Below are positions 43,292-51,813 of a stretch of DNA of 64,000 nucleotides, piece after piece (positions within the stretch are counted from its first letter, which is position 1; each line of letters starts with the position of its first letter). Source of the DNA: Mycobacterium paraterrae (GTDB lineage Bacteria > Actinomycetota > Actinomycetes > Mycobacteriales > Mycobacteriaceae). The stretch covers positions 5,456,001 through 5,520,000 of the forward strand of contig NZ_CP092488.2 of NCBI RefSeq assembly GCF_022430545.2. Direction: 5' to 3'. The translations under genes and the position numbers were made by a program. Below the pieces are notes generated by a model. That model did not search any database and was not told the origin of the DNA. It saw nothing but the letters and a program-made list of their open reading frames with translations.

Positions 43292-44551
43292 TCAGCGGTG
43301 CATCAACCGGGCGGTCTCGAGGGAAACCTCCGCGGCCGGCAATCGGGCCATCAGCGCATCGCCCATCGCGGCCGCCGGGGTCAGCACTCCGCGCAGATCC
43401 GACAGCGCGTCACGGTCTTGGGCCAGGGCCAGACCACTTTCTCCCAACAGCACCGCGGTGGCCTTGTAGCCGGGGTCACCCTTCTGCGACATGGTGGCGA
43501 CGTAGCGCGCGCCGGAGGTGGTCGTCGTATAAGTCTCGACTTTGTAGAAGCCGCGCTCGCGGACCGCTTCGCTCGGCCCAGTGCCTGGTTTGGGAAGCGC
43601 CCGATCCACCAGTTTGCGCGGCAGTAGGCGGAAATAGCGACTACCCAGTGCTGACGCCGCATTGCTCACGCCGGTGATCACAGCCGAGACGACCGGCGCC
43701 GCGAAGGACGACCCGACGCTCATGTGCTCGCTGTAGCGAAACCGCCTACCGTAGGCGTAGTCCTGTAACGCGTTGCTGCGCCGAACAATTCGGGTATTCG
43801 GCCCTGCCATCATGAAGGCCGCCGTGTACAGGCCGGTCAGCTCCGGCGCGATCTGACCGCCACGGCGTCGACGCAGATCCGGTTGCGGGCCGAGTTCGGG
43901 CTCCGCGCCCCGGTCCGGGCTGAGGGTGTACGGATCGGCGAATTGCCGGCGTGCATCGGGATCCCTCGACACCGCGTCGAACACCTCCACCCCTGATGCG
44001 ATAGTGCCGCCGGACAGGCCACCGGAGAGCGACCGCACGACGAAGTCGGTGTCGGTCAATTCACCGCTGCCGTCTGCGAGAGCGCGTCGGTGGAGCGCGT
44101 AAACCGTGAGATCCGAAGGCACGGAGTCGAACCCGCACGCGTGCACGATGCGGGCGCCGGTGTCCTGAGCCTGCTTGTGGTAGAGGTCGATGCTGTCGCG
44201 GATGAACGGCGGTTCGCCGGTCAGGTCGGCGTAGTCGGTGCCCGCCGCCGCGCAGGCAGCCACCAGTGGCAGGCCGTACCTGCTGTAGGGCCCGACGGTG
44301 GTGATCACCACCTGCGTCCGCTCGGCCATGGCGTCCAGCGTCTTCGGCGACGAGGCATCGGCGGTCAGCAGCTGCCACGACTGCGCCGACGGCCCCAGCG
44401 TGTCGCGGATCGCCCGCAACCGATCGGTCGACCGGCCGGCCAGCGCGATGCGCGCGCTGCCGCCGGCCCGGGCCAGGTATTCGGCCGTCAGCTTGCCGAC
44501 GAAGCCGGTCGCGCCGTAGAGGACGATGTCGTATTCGCGCGTCGCAGTCAC
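43292..44551 (-). CDS. Saccharopine-dehydrogenase-like / trans-acting enoyl reductase family protein
   Basis: 419 residues from the GTG at 44551, which overlaps the upstream stop as GTGA and gives the length of Rv2449c. N-terminal Rossmann fold: YDIVLYGATGFVGKLTAEYLA, then the C-terminal saccharopine-reductase-like domain. Relatives include the enoyl reductase that acts with PKS enzymes in phthiocerol and phenolic glycolipid synthesis, but no PKS is near. Likely an NAD(P)-dependent lipid or polyketide oxidoreductase. Confidence 0.87.
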   Translation of the reverse strand: MTATREYDIVLYGATGFVGKLTAEYLARAGGSARIALAGRSTDRLRAIRDTLGPSAQSWQLLTADASSPKTLDAMAERTQVVITTVGPYSRYGLPLVAACAAAGTDYADLTGEPPFIRDSIDLYHKQAQDTGARIVHACGFDSVPSDLTVYALHRRALADGSGELTDTDFVVRSLSGGLSGGTIASGVEVFDAVSRDPDARRQFADPYTLSPDRGAEPELGPQPDLRRRRGGQIAPELTGLYTAAFMMAGPNTRIVRRSNALQDYAYGRRFRYSEHMSVGSSFAAPVVSAVITGVSNAASALGSRYFRLLPRKLVDRALPKPGTGPSEAVRERGFYKVETYTTTTSGARYVATMSQKGDPGYKATAVLLGESGLALAQDRDALSDLRGVLTPAAAMGDALMARLPAAEVSLETARLMHR

Positions 44552-46551
44552 GCGCGCGACGCTACTCCGAGCGCCCCGGGCCAATCCACGCGTTCCCCCA
44601 GCACGTGCTCAGCAAGGAACGCCAGCACCGTTTCGTACCAGATCTTGGCGTGCTGCGGCGCGAGCACCCAGTGGTCCTCGGACGGGAAATACAGAAATCG
44701 ATGCGGGCTGCTGCCGTCCTCACCGGCCGGCAGCGCCGATGAGTCCAACAACTCGTACCAGAGCCGAAGACCCTCACCGATCGGCACGCGATAATCCTTG
44801 TCGCCGTGGATAACCAGCATCGGGGTGCGGATGTTGCCTACGAAACGGTGCGGCGAATTGGCCGCGGTCATCTCCGGCGTCATCTCGCGTCGCCAGTAGT
44901 AGGCGGTGTCGGTGGTCGGACCGAACTGGTCGAGCGCCCACAAACTGGCATGGGTCACGATCGCGGCGAACCGGTCGGTGTGGCCCGCGATCCAGTTCGC
45001 CATGTATCCGCCGAAGGAGCCGCCCATCGCGGCGGTTCGGGTCGCGTCGATGCGGGGGTGCGCGCAGGCCGCGTCGGTCGCGGCCATCAGATCGTCGAAA
45101 GGCGGTCCGCCCCAAGCGCCCCAACCGCGCTGGATGAAGTCCTGCCCGTAACCGGTCGACAGTGCCGGATCGGGCAGCAGCACCGCGTAGCCCTTCGCCG
45201 CCATCAGCCACGGGTTCCAGCGCCAGGCCCAGCCGTTCCAGCTGCCAAGCGGCCCGCCGTGTACCCATAACAGCAGTGGAGCGCGCGCCTCGCCTTCGGG
45301 CAGCACCAGCCACGACCGCACCGTGGTGCCGTCGGCAGCTTTCGTGGACATCTCGGTCAATGTGCCCGGCAGCGCGGGCAATTCGAGGCACGGAAGCGTC
45401 GTGACGGTGCCGTCGGGGTCGATGCGCACCGGGTGTGGCGGTGCGGCATAGGAACTCCGCAACGCGTACAGCACCCCGTCGGGTGCGGTGACGACGTCGC
45501 TGTAACCGAAATCGTCGTCGGTGAGTTGCGTGACGGTCGCTTCCTGGACGTCCACGCGGAAGATCGGCGCGCGGCCGTTCTGGTCAGCGGTGACGACCAG
45601 CGTCGCGCCGTCGCCAGACCAGGCGATAGAACTCGGCCGCCGGTCCCATTCTTCGGCCAGGGTCCGCGGAGCATCACCAAATTCCATGTGCTGCAATGTC
45701 ATTCGTGGGGCCCGGTGTGGGGTGGTGATGGTCTCGCGGGTAAACGCGACACTCGAGCCGTCGGGCGCGATCGCGGGATGGTCCAGGTTGGCGTCAGGAT
45801 CGTCGGCGATCACACTTCGCTGCCCGGAGGCCAACTCGATCCTCATCAGCACCGACCGCTGGGTGGGCCCGGGCCCACTGAGCTGCCACGTCGTGACGAG
45901 GAAGGCGCCGTCGGCGCTGATGTCGAAATCGGCGTCTCCGAAGCCGGCGGCCAGCAGAGCGGCACCCGGATGCGGCGTCAGGTCACGTAATCCCTTGGCG
46001 TCGAGGAGATGCGGCTCACCCGGCCCGACGTCGGCGTTCCAGAACCGCACCGGGTAGTCGGTGTGCAAAATCGCGGTGATCTTGCCGTCTTTGCGTAGGT
46101 CGCGCAACCGGCGATCCTCGTCGACATCGGCCGCCGCCGGTAACATCGCCGCGCTGATCACCGTGGTATCGGCGCCGCGTGCGGTGCGTACGGCGCTGAC
46201 GCCCCCGGGCGCGCTCGACACCTCGACGGCCTCGCCGCCCCCAGCCGGCAGCCGCCAGAGCGATGCGGGCGGCTTGCTGTCGTCATCGGTCGGCCGCGAC
46301 GACAGGAACAGCAGGTCGCCGTCGGTCGTGAACGTCGGCGCCGACTCACCGTTGGCGCTGCGGGTCATCCGCCGGGCCGGGCGCCGGCCGCCGGGGTCGA
46401 GCTCCCACACGGCGCTGACGTACTCGTTCCGCTTGTCGTTGAGCTCGGCCACCGTCGTCACCAACCGCGAGCCGTCCGCCGAAAGGGCGAGACCGGAGAC
46501 GCGCGGGAGTGCTACGTAGTCGTCGAGATTGTCGAACGGCGATGAGGTCAT
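44548..46551 (-). CDS. S9 family prolyl-oligopeptidase-like serine peptidase
   Basis: 667 residues. Seven-bladed beta-propeller-like N-terminal two thirds (PRVSGLALSADGSRLV, DGDLLFLSSRP) and a C-terminal alpha/beta hydrolase with GGSFGGYMANW (nucleophile Ser), a later Asp in VIHGDKDYRVP and His near SEDHWV. No signal peptide, so cytoplasmic; acylaminoacyl-peptidase-type activity is the usual guess. Translationally linked to the gene at 43292-44551. Confidence 0.92.
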   Translation of the reverse strand: MTSSPFDNLDDYVALPRVSGLALSADGSRLVTTVAELNDKRNEYVSAVWELDPGGRRPARRMTRSANGESAPTFTTDGDLLFLSSRPTDDDSKPPASLWRLPAGGGEAVEVSSAPGGVSAVRTARGADTTVISAAMLPAAADVDEDRRLRDLRKDGKITAILHTDYPVRFWNADVGPGEPHLLDAKGLRDLTPHPGAALLAAGFGDADFDISADGAFLVTTWQLSGPGPTQRSVLMRIELASGQRSVIADDPDANLDHPAIAPDGSSVAFTRETITTPHRAPRMTLQHMEFGDAPRTLAEEWDRRPSSIAWSGDGATLVVTADQNGRAPIFRVDVQEATVTQLTDDDFGYSDVVTAPDGVLYALRSSYAAPPHPVRIDPDGTVTTLPCLELPALPGTLTEMSTKAADGTTVRSWLVLPEGEARAPLLLWVHGGPLGSWNGWAWRWNPWLMAAKGYAVLLPDPALSTGYGQDFIQRGWGAWGGPPFDDLMAATDAACAHPRIDATRTAAMGGSFGGYMANWIAGHTDRFAAIVTHASLWALDQFGPTTDTAYYWRREMTPEMTAANSPHRFVGNIRTPMLVIHGDKDYRVPIGEGLRLWYELLDSSALPAGEDGSSPHRFLYFPSEDHWVLAPQHAKIWYETVLAFLAEHVLGERVDWPGALGVASRA

Positions 46552-46575
46552 CCGTCGTTGGTAACACAGGCTGCG

Positions 46576-49500
46576 TCAGCCGGCCCAGACGTCCTCGACG
46601 TAGTGGTCGGATTCAACGAGGCTGCTCAGCCAGTCGTGGGCGTGGCTGTCGTCGGCGCCCGTGCGCGCCCGATAGATGTCCAAGAACGACCTTCGCACGG
46701 CCGGCGCCATGCGGGCGCCGTCACCGCACACGTAGACGTGGGCGTCTTTGGCTGGATCGCCCAGCAGGTCCCACACTTCGTCGGCGTCCGCGGCGATCCT
46801 GTCTTGCACATAGCGAACCCCGTCGTGCGGCGCACGGGAGAACGCGGGTCGCATTCGCACGATGCCCAGCGCTTCGGCCTGCTCGAACCGGTCACGGAAG
46901 ATGTAGTCGACGTCCGGGTCACGGACTCCGAAAAAGCAGAGCGCCGGCTGCACCGGAGCCCCGGCGCGTTGCGCGGCGAGCCGGTCACCAAGGAAACCGA
47001 GAAACGGCGCGACGCCGGTGCCGGCGCTGACCAGGATCACAATCTTGGCCGGATCGGCACCGGCGCGAAACGCCTGCCGGGCGGGGTCAATCCGGGCCCG
47101 GATCACCTGTCCGGGTCGGACTGTCGCGAGATAGTTGGACGCGACGCCCTTGAATAGACCGTGCCCGGACCGGGCCGGCGCGTCGAGCACGCTGACAACC
47201 AGCCCCACCGTGCGCGGTGACAGCATCGACGAGGAGGCGATCGAATAGTGCCTCGGCACCATCGGATCGAGTAACTCAAGCAGTTCGGCACCGGTAAGGA
47301 CACATTCCGGGCAGTCTTCGAGGCACTCCAATACGCTCAGCGGACAGCCGTCCGGTGCCTCGGACAGTTCGGTCAGCCGCCGACGCTGCTCAGGATTGGT
47401 GTTGGCGGCGGCGAGGCTGCGTAATTGGCTGCTGGTCACCGGTTTTCGCAATTCGACGAAGTGGGTGAGCAGTTCCCGTGCGCTGACCTCCCGGTCCAGC
47501 GCGATGAGCCGTCGCGAGCTGCGCCGCGGGTTGATCGACAGCCGCAGTTCGGCGTCGATGCCGAGCTGAGCCAATACCGCATCGACCACCTCGGGCGGGT
47601 TGTCGGCCATCACCGTCAGATGGTCGCCGGTCTGATAGTCGACGCCCTCGGGAAGATCCACGCGGACATTGGCTTTCGCCTGACCCAGCCCCGGTGCAAC
47701 CAACTGGGTGTTCTCGACGACGGTCATCGCGATCACCGACGACCGAGCGTCCATCGCCGCCGTCACCGGGCCGATAATTCTGCGTAGCTCGTACAGCGGC
47801 TCGGCCGCATCCGTGACCGGGGCAGCGTTGGGGTCGCCGAAGAGTTCCGCCAGCGACGCCCACAGCCCAGCGGCGAACCCCTCGACCGAACCGACCAGGT
47901 CGCCCGAGGTATCGGCAGCTGCCCGCGGGACCAATCGATGGGCTCCCAACTCGCCCAGCCGCTCGTCGATGCGCTGAGGAATCACCTGGTAAGTGTCGGC
48001 CCAGTTGTGGTCACCGACGCCGAGCACCGCCACATTGGGCGCCGGATGCAGCCTGGTATTCGCGTCGAGCAACCAGGCGAGGAAGGCACGCGCATCGTCT
48101 GTCGGTTGCCCGTTGTAGGACGACGCGATGATCACGACGGCTTCGGCTTCGGGAAATCCACCGGCGGCTTCATCGAGAGGAGACACCGTGGCCACGCAAC
48201 CGAGAGCCGTTGCATCGTCGGCGAATTGCCGGGCCAAGGCCCGACAGGTGCCGAGGTTGGAGCCGTGCAGAACGGCCAGCCTGGTCCCGGCCGATATCGC
48301 GGTGGGGCGTTGCGCCGCGTCCTGCGCGGCCGGGTTCTCGGTGTGACGGATGTCGGCCCGTCGGTCCTGCGGTGTACGCCGGATCAGGTCGAGCCGGAAT
48401 CCGACCGGCCGACGACTGGTCGGTGACTCCCATTGCGGGACATAGTGATACGTGTCGATCAGACGGTAGCGATGAACCAGTCTGGACAGCGCTAAGGCTG
48501 CTTCGTGCAGTGCGAATTGGCGGCCGATGCACGACCGGGCACCTGATCCGAAGGGCTTGAACAATGCGGCCGGCCGAGAAGAGCTGCGTTCGGCAGCGAA
48601 GCGGCCGGGGTCGAAGAATTCGACGTTGTCGCCCCAGCCCGGCTGTCGGTGCAGCGCGCCGGTGAGTACGGTGACCGCTTCACCGCGCTGGACCGGATAG
48701 GTGTCGCCGATAACGGTGTCTTCCAGAGCCATTCGATCGAAGTGCAGCACCGGCGGGGAGAGCCGCAGAGTTTCCTCGATGACTTGTCGTAGATAGGTCA
48801 TCTTGCCGATGTCGTCGTAGCTCGGCAGATAGTCGTCGTCGACGCCGAACACGCTATCGACTTCGGCGCGCACCTGATGCAGCACGGCCGGATCGCTGAC
48901 GATGTTGTACAGCGCGTTCGGCATCAACTCCGACGTGGTGAGCTGACCCGCGATCAGAAACGTCAGAATCTGGTTGTGCACGTTTGCCGTCGGCAATACC
49001 GGTTCGCCGTTCGAGTCCTGTTGCAGCATCAACGTCAACAGGTCGTCGAACTCGCTTTCACCCGACCGGTGCTCGGCAATCAGCCCGTCGATGAACTCGT
49101 GCAACTTGGCCGATTCCGCTTGGAACGCCGGTGTCGCTGCGCCAGAACCCAACTCCCCCAACGCCGTGGTGAAACTCTGCGGTATCGGGGCCAGGCCGGG
49201 GTAGTCGAACGACTGAAAACGCGAACCGAATCCGGCCAGCGCAACCGTGTCCATCGCCAACTTCTGCAGGTCGGTCGACACATCCACGGCCGCGCGCCCG
49301 ACGCTGGCATCCCATCGTTCGATCAGTAGGCAGTTGATGTCCAGCATCGCCGCGTGGTAGGCGCGCAGGCCCGCATAGCTGAAGCCCGGCATCAGGACAT
49401 CGTGGGCGGCTTCCCAATTCGGTTCGCCGTGGTACGCCGTGAAAAGGCCGTCGCCTGCCAGCGGTCGGACCCGGGCAAGAGTGGCCGTGAGGTTCTTGGC

Positions 49501-49728
49501 GAATCGGCTCTCGTCGCACAACTCGGCGACCAGTTCCGGAGAGCACACATAGAGCTTTTTGAAGCCGCCGTTGAAATCGGCGTAGAAGATCGGGCCGTGC
49601 AGCTCGCCCAGTAGGTCCACCGGCAGCGCGCGCGGCCGGCCGGCCAACTGGTCCGCGCCCGGCAGCGGTCCTTCCGCCGATGGGATGCCCGGCAGATCCG
49701 GCGGCTGCGAGACACGGAACTGGCTCAC
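46576..49728 (-). CDS. Self-sufficient cytochrome P450-reductase fusion (CYP102-type)
   Basis: 1050 residues from the GTG at 49728, matching the length of P450 BM3 (1048-1049). P450 domain 1-455: GDGLFTAYH, I-helix AGQLTT (260-265), ExxR (E319-R322), heme loop FGSGARSCIG with Cys400. FMN domain from about 482 (VLHGSNLGTC), then an FAD/NADPH domain with HYSIASSS, SAGTGVAPF and the C-terminal DVWAG (stacking Trp1048). Such fusions hydroxylate fatty acids with NADPH alone. The Glu normally before the I-helix Thr pair is Leu263, which could change oxygen activation. No neighbour reveals the substrate. Confidence 0.95.
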   Translation of the reverse strand: MSQFRVSQPPDLPGIPSAEGPLPGADQLAGRPRALPVDLLGELHGPIFYADFNGGFKKLYVCSPELVAELCDESRFAKNLTATLARVRPLAGDGLFTAYHGEPNWEAAHDVLMPGFSYAGLRAYHAAMLDINCLLIERWDASVGRAAVDVSTDLQKLAMDTVALAGFGSRFQSFDYPGLAPIPQSFTTALGELGSGAATPAFQAESAKLHEFIDGLIAEHRSGESEFDDLLTLMLQQDSNGEPVLPTANVHNQILTFLIAGQLTTSELMPNALYNIVSDPAVLHQVRAEVDSVFGVDDDYLPSYDDIGKMTYLRQVIEETLRLSPPVLHFDRMALEDTVIGDTYPVQRGEAVTVLTGALHRQPGWGDNVEFFDPGRFAAERSSSRPAALFKPFGSGARSCIGRQFALHEAALALSRLVHRYRLIDTYHYVPQWESPTSRRPVGFRLDLIRRTPQDRRADIRHTENPAAQDAAQRPTAISAGTRLAVLHGSNLGTCRALARQFADDATALGCVATVSPLDEAAGGFPEAEAVVIIASSYNGQPTDDARAFLAWLLDANTRLHPAPNVAVLGVGDHNWADTYQVIPQRIDERLGELGAHRLVPRAAADTSGDLVGSVEGFAAGLWASLAELFGDPNAAPVTDAAEPLYELRRIIGPVTAAMDARSSVIAMTVVENTQLVAPGLGQAKANVRVDLPEGVDYQTGDHLTVMADNPPEVVDAVLAQLGIDAELRLSINPRRSSRRLIALDREVSARELLTHFVELRKPVTSSQLRSLAAANTNPEQRRRLTELSEAPDGCPLSVLECLEDCPECVLTGAELLELLDPMVPRHYSIASSSMLSPRTVGLVVSVLDAPARSGHGLFKGVASNYLATVRPGQVIRARIDPARQAFRAGADPAKIVILVSAGTGVAPFLGFLGDRLAAQRAGAPVQPALCFFGVRDPDVDYIFRDRFEQAEALGIVRMRPAFSRAPHDGVRYVQDRIAADADEVWDLLGDPAKDAHVYVCGDGARMAPAVRRSFLDIYRARTGADDSHAHDWLSSLVESDHYVEDVWAG

Positions 49729-49808
49729 GCGGGCAGCATAAGTTTCGCGTCGACGTTTGGGTCGAGTTCCGCCGATGTCGACCAGGTCGCCTAACCGCGG
49801 CGAGACGC

Positions 49809-49847
49809 CAACGGCGGTGGCGGGCAAGAGCCCGGCCACCGCCGTTG
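49809..49847 (-). terminator. Strong hairpin downstream of rpfE
   Basis: An almost perfect 17-18-bp stem: the arm beginning CAACGGCGGTGGC is matched by the arm ending GCCACCGCCGTTG, with one bulge and an AAGA loop. It starts 17 nt after the rpfE stop on the minus strand. No T-tract follows, as is usual for mycobacterial terminators. Confidence 0.65.
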
Positions 49848-49863
49848 AGCATCGGTGCTGTGG

Positions 49864-50568
49864 TCAGCCGCGACGGCCGCAGACCGGCCACGCGCCAATG
49901 CCCTGCGAGTGCAGGACGTTCTCGGCAACACGGATCTGCTCTTCGCGGCTCGCGCCGCTCGCCGATCCCGAGCCGCCATTGGCGTGCCAAGTACTCGGCG
50001 TGAACTGCAGGCCACCGGAGTAGCCGTTACCGGTACTGATCCCCCAGTTACCACCGGACTCGCACGCGGCGATCGCGTCCCAGTTGACGCTGTACGCCCT
50101 CTTCACCGGAGCCGGGGCTTCCTCGGGCTTCGGCGCAGGAGCGGCATCGGGCCCAGGAGCGTCAGGCGCGGGAGCCTCCGGAGCCGGCGGGGCGGGCGGG
50201 GCTTCGGGGGCGGGGGCCGGAGCCTCGGGAGCCGGCGCAGGCGGGGCATCCGGAGCCGGCGGGGCGGGCGGGGCTTCGGGGGCGGGGGCCGGAGCCTCGG
50301 GAGCCGGCGCAGGCGGGGCGTCCGGAGCCGGCGGCAGGTCGGCCGGGGCGGGAGCCGCGTCGGCGACCGGCGCTGCGTCAGCGGCCGGGGCCTCGGGAGC
50401 GGGCGGCGCAGGCGGAACAAAGCCAGCCAATTCGATTGGGGACGGCGCGCTCGGGGTAACCGCCTCGAAGTCGGCGGAGGCGATCGCGTTCGACAGCGTC
50501 AGCGGGGCAGAGGTCAGCACCGCAGTCAGCGCAGCCATGCGAAGCGTCTGGCGGACGTTCTTCAACAT
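49864..50568 (-). CDS. rpfE: Resuscitation-promoting factor RpfE
   Basis: 234 residues from ATG 50568, with AAAGGA 6 nt upstream. Signal peptide (MLKNVRQTLRMAALTAVL... to about residue 32), then a 110-120-residue Ala/Pro-rich linker, then the lysozyme-like Rpf domain: WDAIAACESGGNW (catalytic Glu), GYSGGLQFTPSTW and IRVAENVLHSQGIGAWPVCG, the two Cys likely disulfide-bonded. Secreted muralytic enzyme that helps dormant cells regrow. The linker is longer than in M. tuberculosis RpfE (172 aa total), partly through a 72-bp tandem repeat. A CRP-type site lies about 380 bp upstream. Confidence 0.94.
   Translation of the reverse strand: MLKNVRQTLRMAALTAVLTSAPLTLSNAIASADFEAVTPSAPSPIELAGFVPPAPPAPEAPAADAAPVADAAPAPADLPPAPDAPPAPAPEAPAPAPEAPPAPPAPDAPPAPAPEAPAPAPEAPPAPPAPEAPAPDAPGPDAAPAPKPEEAPAPVKRAYSVNWDAIAACESGGNWGISTGNGYSGGLQFTPSTWHANGGSGSASGASREEQIRVAENVLHSQGIGAWPVCGRRG
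50177..50335 (-). repeat. 72-bp tandem repeat in the rpfE linker
   Basis: Two near-identical 72-bp copies (starting about 50177 and 50249) plus a partial third, each encoding 24 residues of an Ala/Pro/Glu pattern (PAPAPEAPAP-like). In-frame, so copy number only changes linker length. Confidence 0.85.
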
Positions 50569-51242
50569 CAATCCTTTCGCGGGTGCGCGCGCCGAAGTAA
50601 GCCCAGCAGCGTGGGCTAAGTGCCGATCTCTCGGCGGTGGAGACTTCGAATCGCGCCGTCTCGTTCAGGCACGACAGCCGGGGCGCCAGCCAACACCGGG
50701 CGGTAGCCCGGCGGCCGCACGGAGGCGTCGTCGCGCTCCGTAGCCCCCGCTCACACGCGGGTCCGTGGTTTCGATTTTTCGTCGCCTTTTCAGGCCGCAA
50801 CGGACCGTACGAGAAACGCGGTGCAGTCGTCATCTCGGGACACGCGGGCTTCGCCTTCGATCACGAATTGGTCACGGCGCGTTGGGTAGAGGGACTGCGC
50901 AGGTCATGCGCGGATTTGTCGGACCTGTCAGTTTTCCGGCGGGCAACGGCCGTGGTGAGTCAAATCACCACGTTTTTGTGAGCTGCGACACCGACTTTCG
51001 AGGGTTGAATCGACGGTAGGACCGACTTGTGGTCCCCTGTCACCGAATTGCGGAAAGTTGTCAAAGTCACACGTAAGCTCCGCGTGTCGCAAGCGATTTG
51101 GCATCGAAACGACCAAGAAAAACGCTCGAAGTCGGATGACCCGTCAGAACTGGTGCGCTACAGGCTATTTGCGGTACGGACGCCGGGGCAGAACGCTAAA
51201 GCGTTGTCAAGCAATAATTTTCAAAGCAGCGAGCGTCTGGAC
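50569..51242. other. rpfE upstream interval
   Basis: 674 bp with no gene I can support. The 380 bp nearest rpfE are GC-rich and hold several inverted repeats in minus-strand sense (for example CCGGGC/GCCCGG), so a structured leader is possible; I do not recognise the c-di-AMP (ydaO) riboswitch found before some rpf genes. The outer 300 bp are more AT-rich and contain the CRP-type site and a small AACGCT/AGCGTT dyad near 51191. Confidence 0.4.
50951..50972. promoter_or_regulatory. Candidate CRP-type binding site
   Basis: Perfect dyad: CGTGGTGA, six-base spacer, TCACCACG. It contains exactly GTGA-N6-TCAC, the core of cAMP-receptor-protein sites including mycobacterial CRP (Rv3676). It lies 383 bp before the rpfE ATG, so it would act on a promoter with a long leader. 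Confidence 0.6.
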
Positions 51243-51812
51243 CTAAGCGGACGTGGCGCCGACAAGCGACCCGGCGCCGGTGGTCACCACGCGTTGCGTG
51301 TCGGCCCGTGTGATCAGCGCGGAAACGCCCCGTTCGCCGGCAGAAACGAGATCATCGACGATACTGGCCAATTCGGTTCGGTAGACCGCAGCCAGATAGT
51401 GGTTGGTGCCGTCCCACGGCAACACGATGTCGGCGTGAAGCGCTGCCGCGCGGGCGTGCAGCACGTCGATCACCTCGGGGTCGAGCAGCTCCGCGTCGAC
51501 AGAGCACAGGAATGCGTACTGCGCACCGGCCTCGGCGGCGGCGCGCAGCCCTCGCCCAATCGCGGACAACTGCCCATGTCCACGCACGTCGTCGCGTACC
51601 AACTGCGCCGGAAGTTCAGGAAGCGACTGCCCCGGCGAGGTGACCACGAAGATGGGTTCGCAGCGTTGCGCCACGACGCTCACGACGTGTTCGACGGCGG
51701 TGACGCGCCCGTCACGAATGTGCTTCAGCGCCTTGGCGCGGCCCTCGTAGGGCGAAGCGCCCGCGGCCAACACCACGCCGGCGAGCGAGGCCGGCTTGCC
51801 CGTAGCGGTCAT
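51243..51812 (-). CDS. mobA: MobA-like nucleotidyltransferase with altered motifs
   Basis: 189 residues. By position (next to korB) and mid-protein sequence (LPWDGTNHYLAAVYRTELA) it is the equivalent of MobA, molybdenum cofactor guanylyltransferase (Rv2453c). The GTP-binding motif normally LAGGxSxRMGxDK reads LAAGASPYEGRAK (15-27), losing the Arg-Met and Asp, and the metal motif VDMP reads VDAE (105-108). The C-terminus is also short. It may be a decayed or repurposed enzyme. The ATG is one base after the korB stop. Confidence 0.75.
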   Translation of the reverse strand: MTATGKPASLAGVVLAAGASPYEGRAKALKHIRDGRVTAVEHVVSVVAQRCEPIFVVTSPGQSLPELPAQLVRDDVRGHGQLSAIGRGLRAAAEAGAQYAFLCSVDAELLDPEVIDVLHARAAALHADIVLPWDGTNHYLAAVYRTELASIVDDLVSAGERGVSALITRADTQRVVTTGAGSLVGATSA

Positions 51813-51813
51813 G

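Noticed and set aside
50569..50972. A ydaO-type c-di-AMP riboswitch before rpfE
   Set aside because: Looked for because rpfA has one, but the characteristic conserved blocks could not be found in the minus-strand sequence.
50637..50981. 114-codon plus-strand frame upstream of rpfE
   Set aside because: Atypical composition, no ribosome-binding site I trust, no family, and it crosses the CRP-type site; treated as non-coding.
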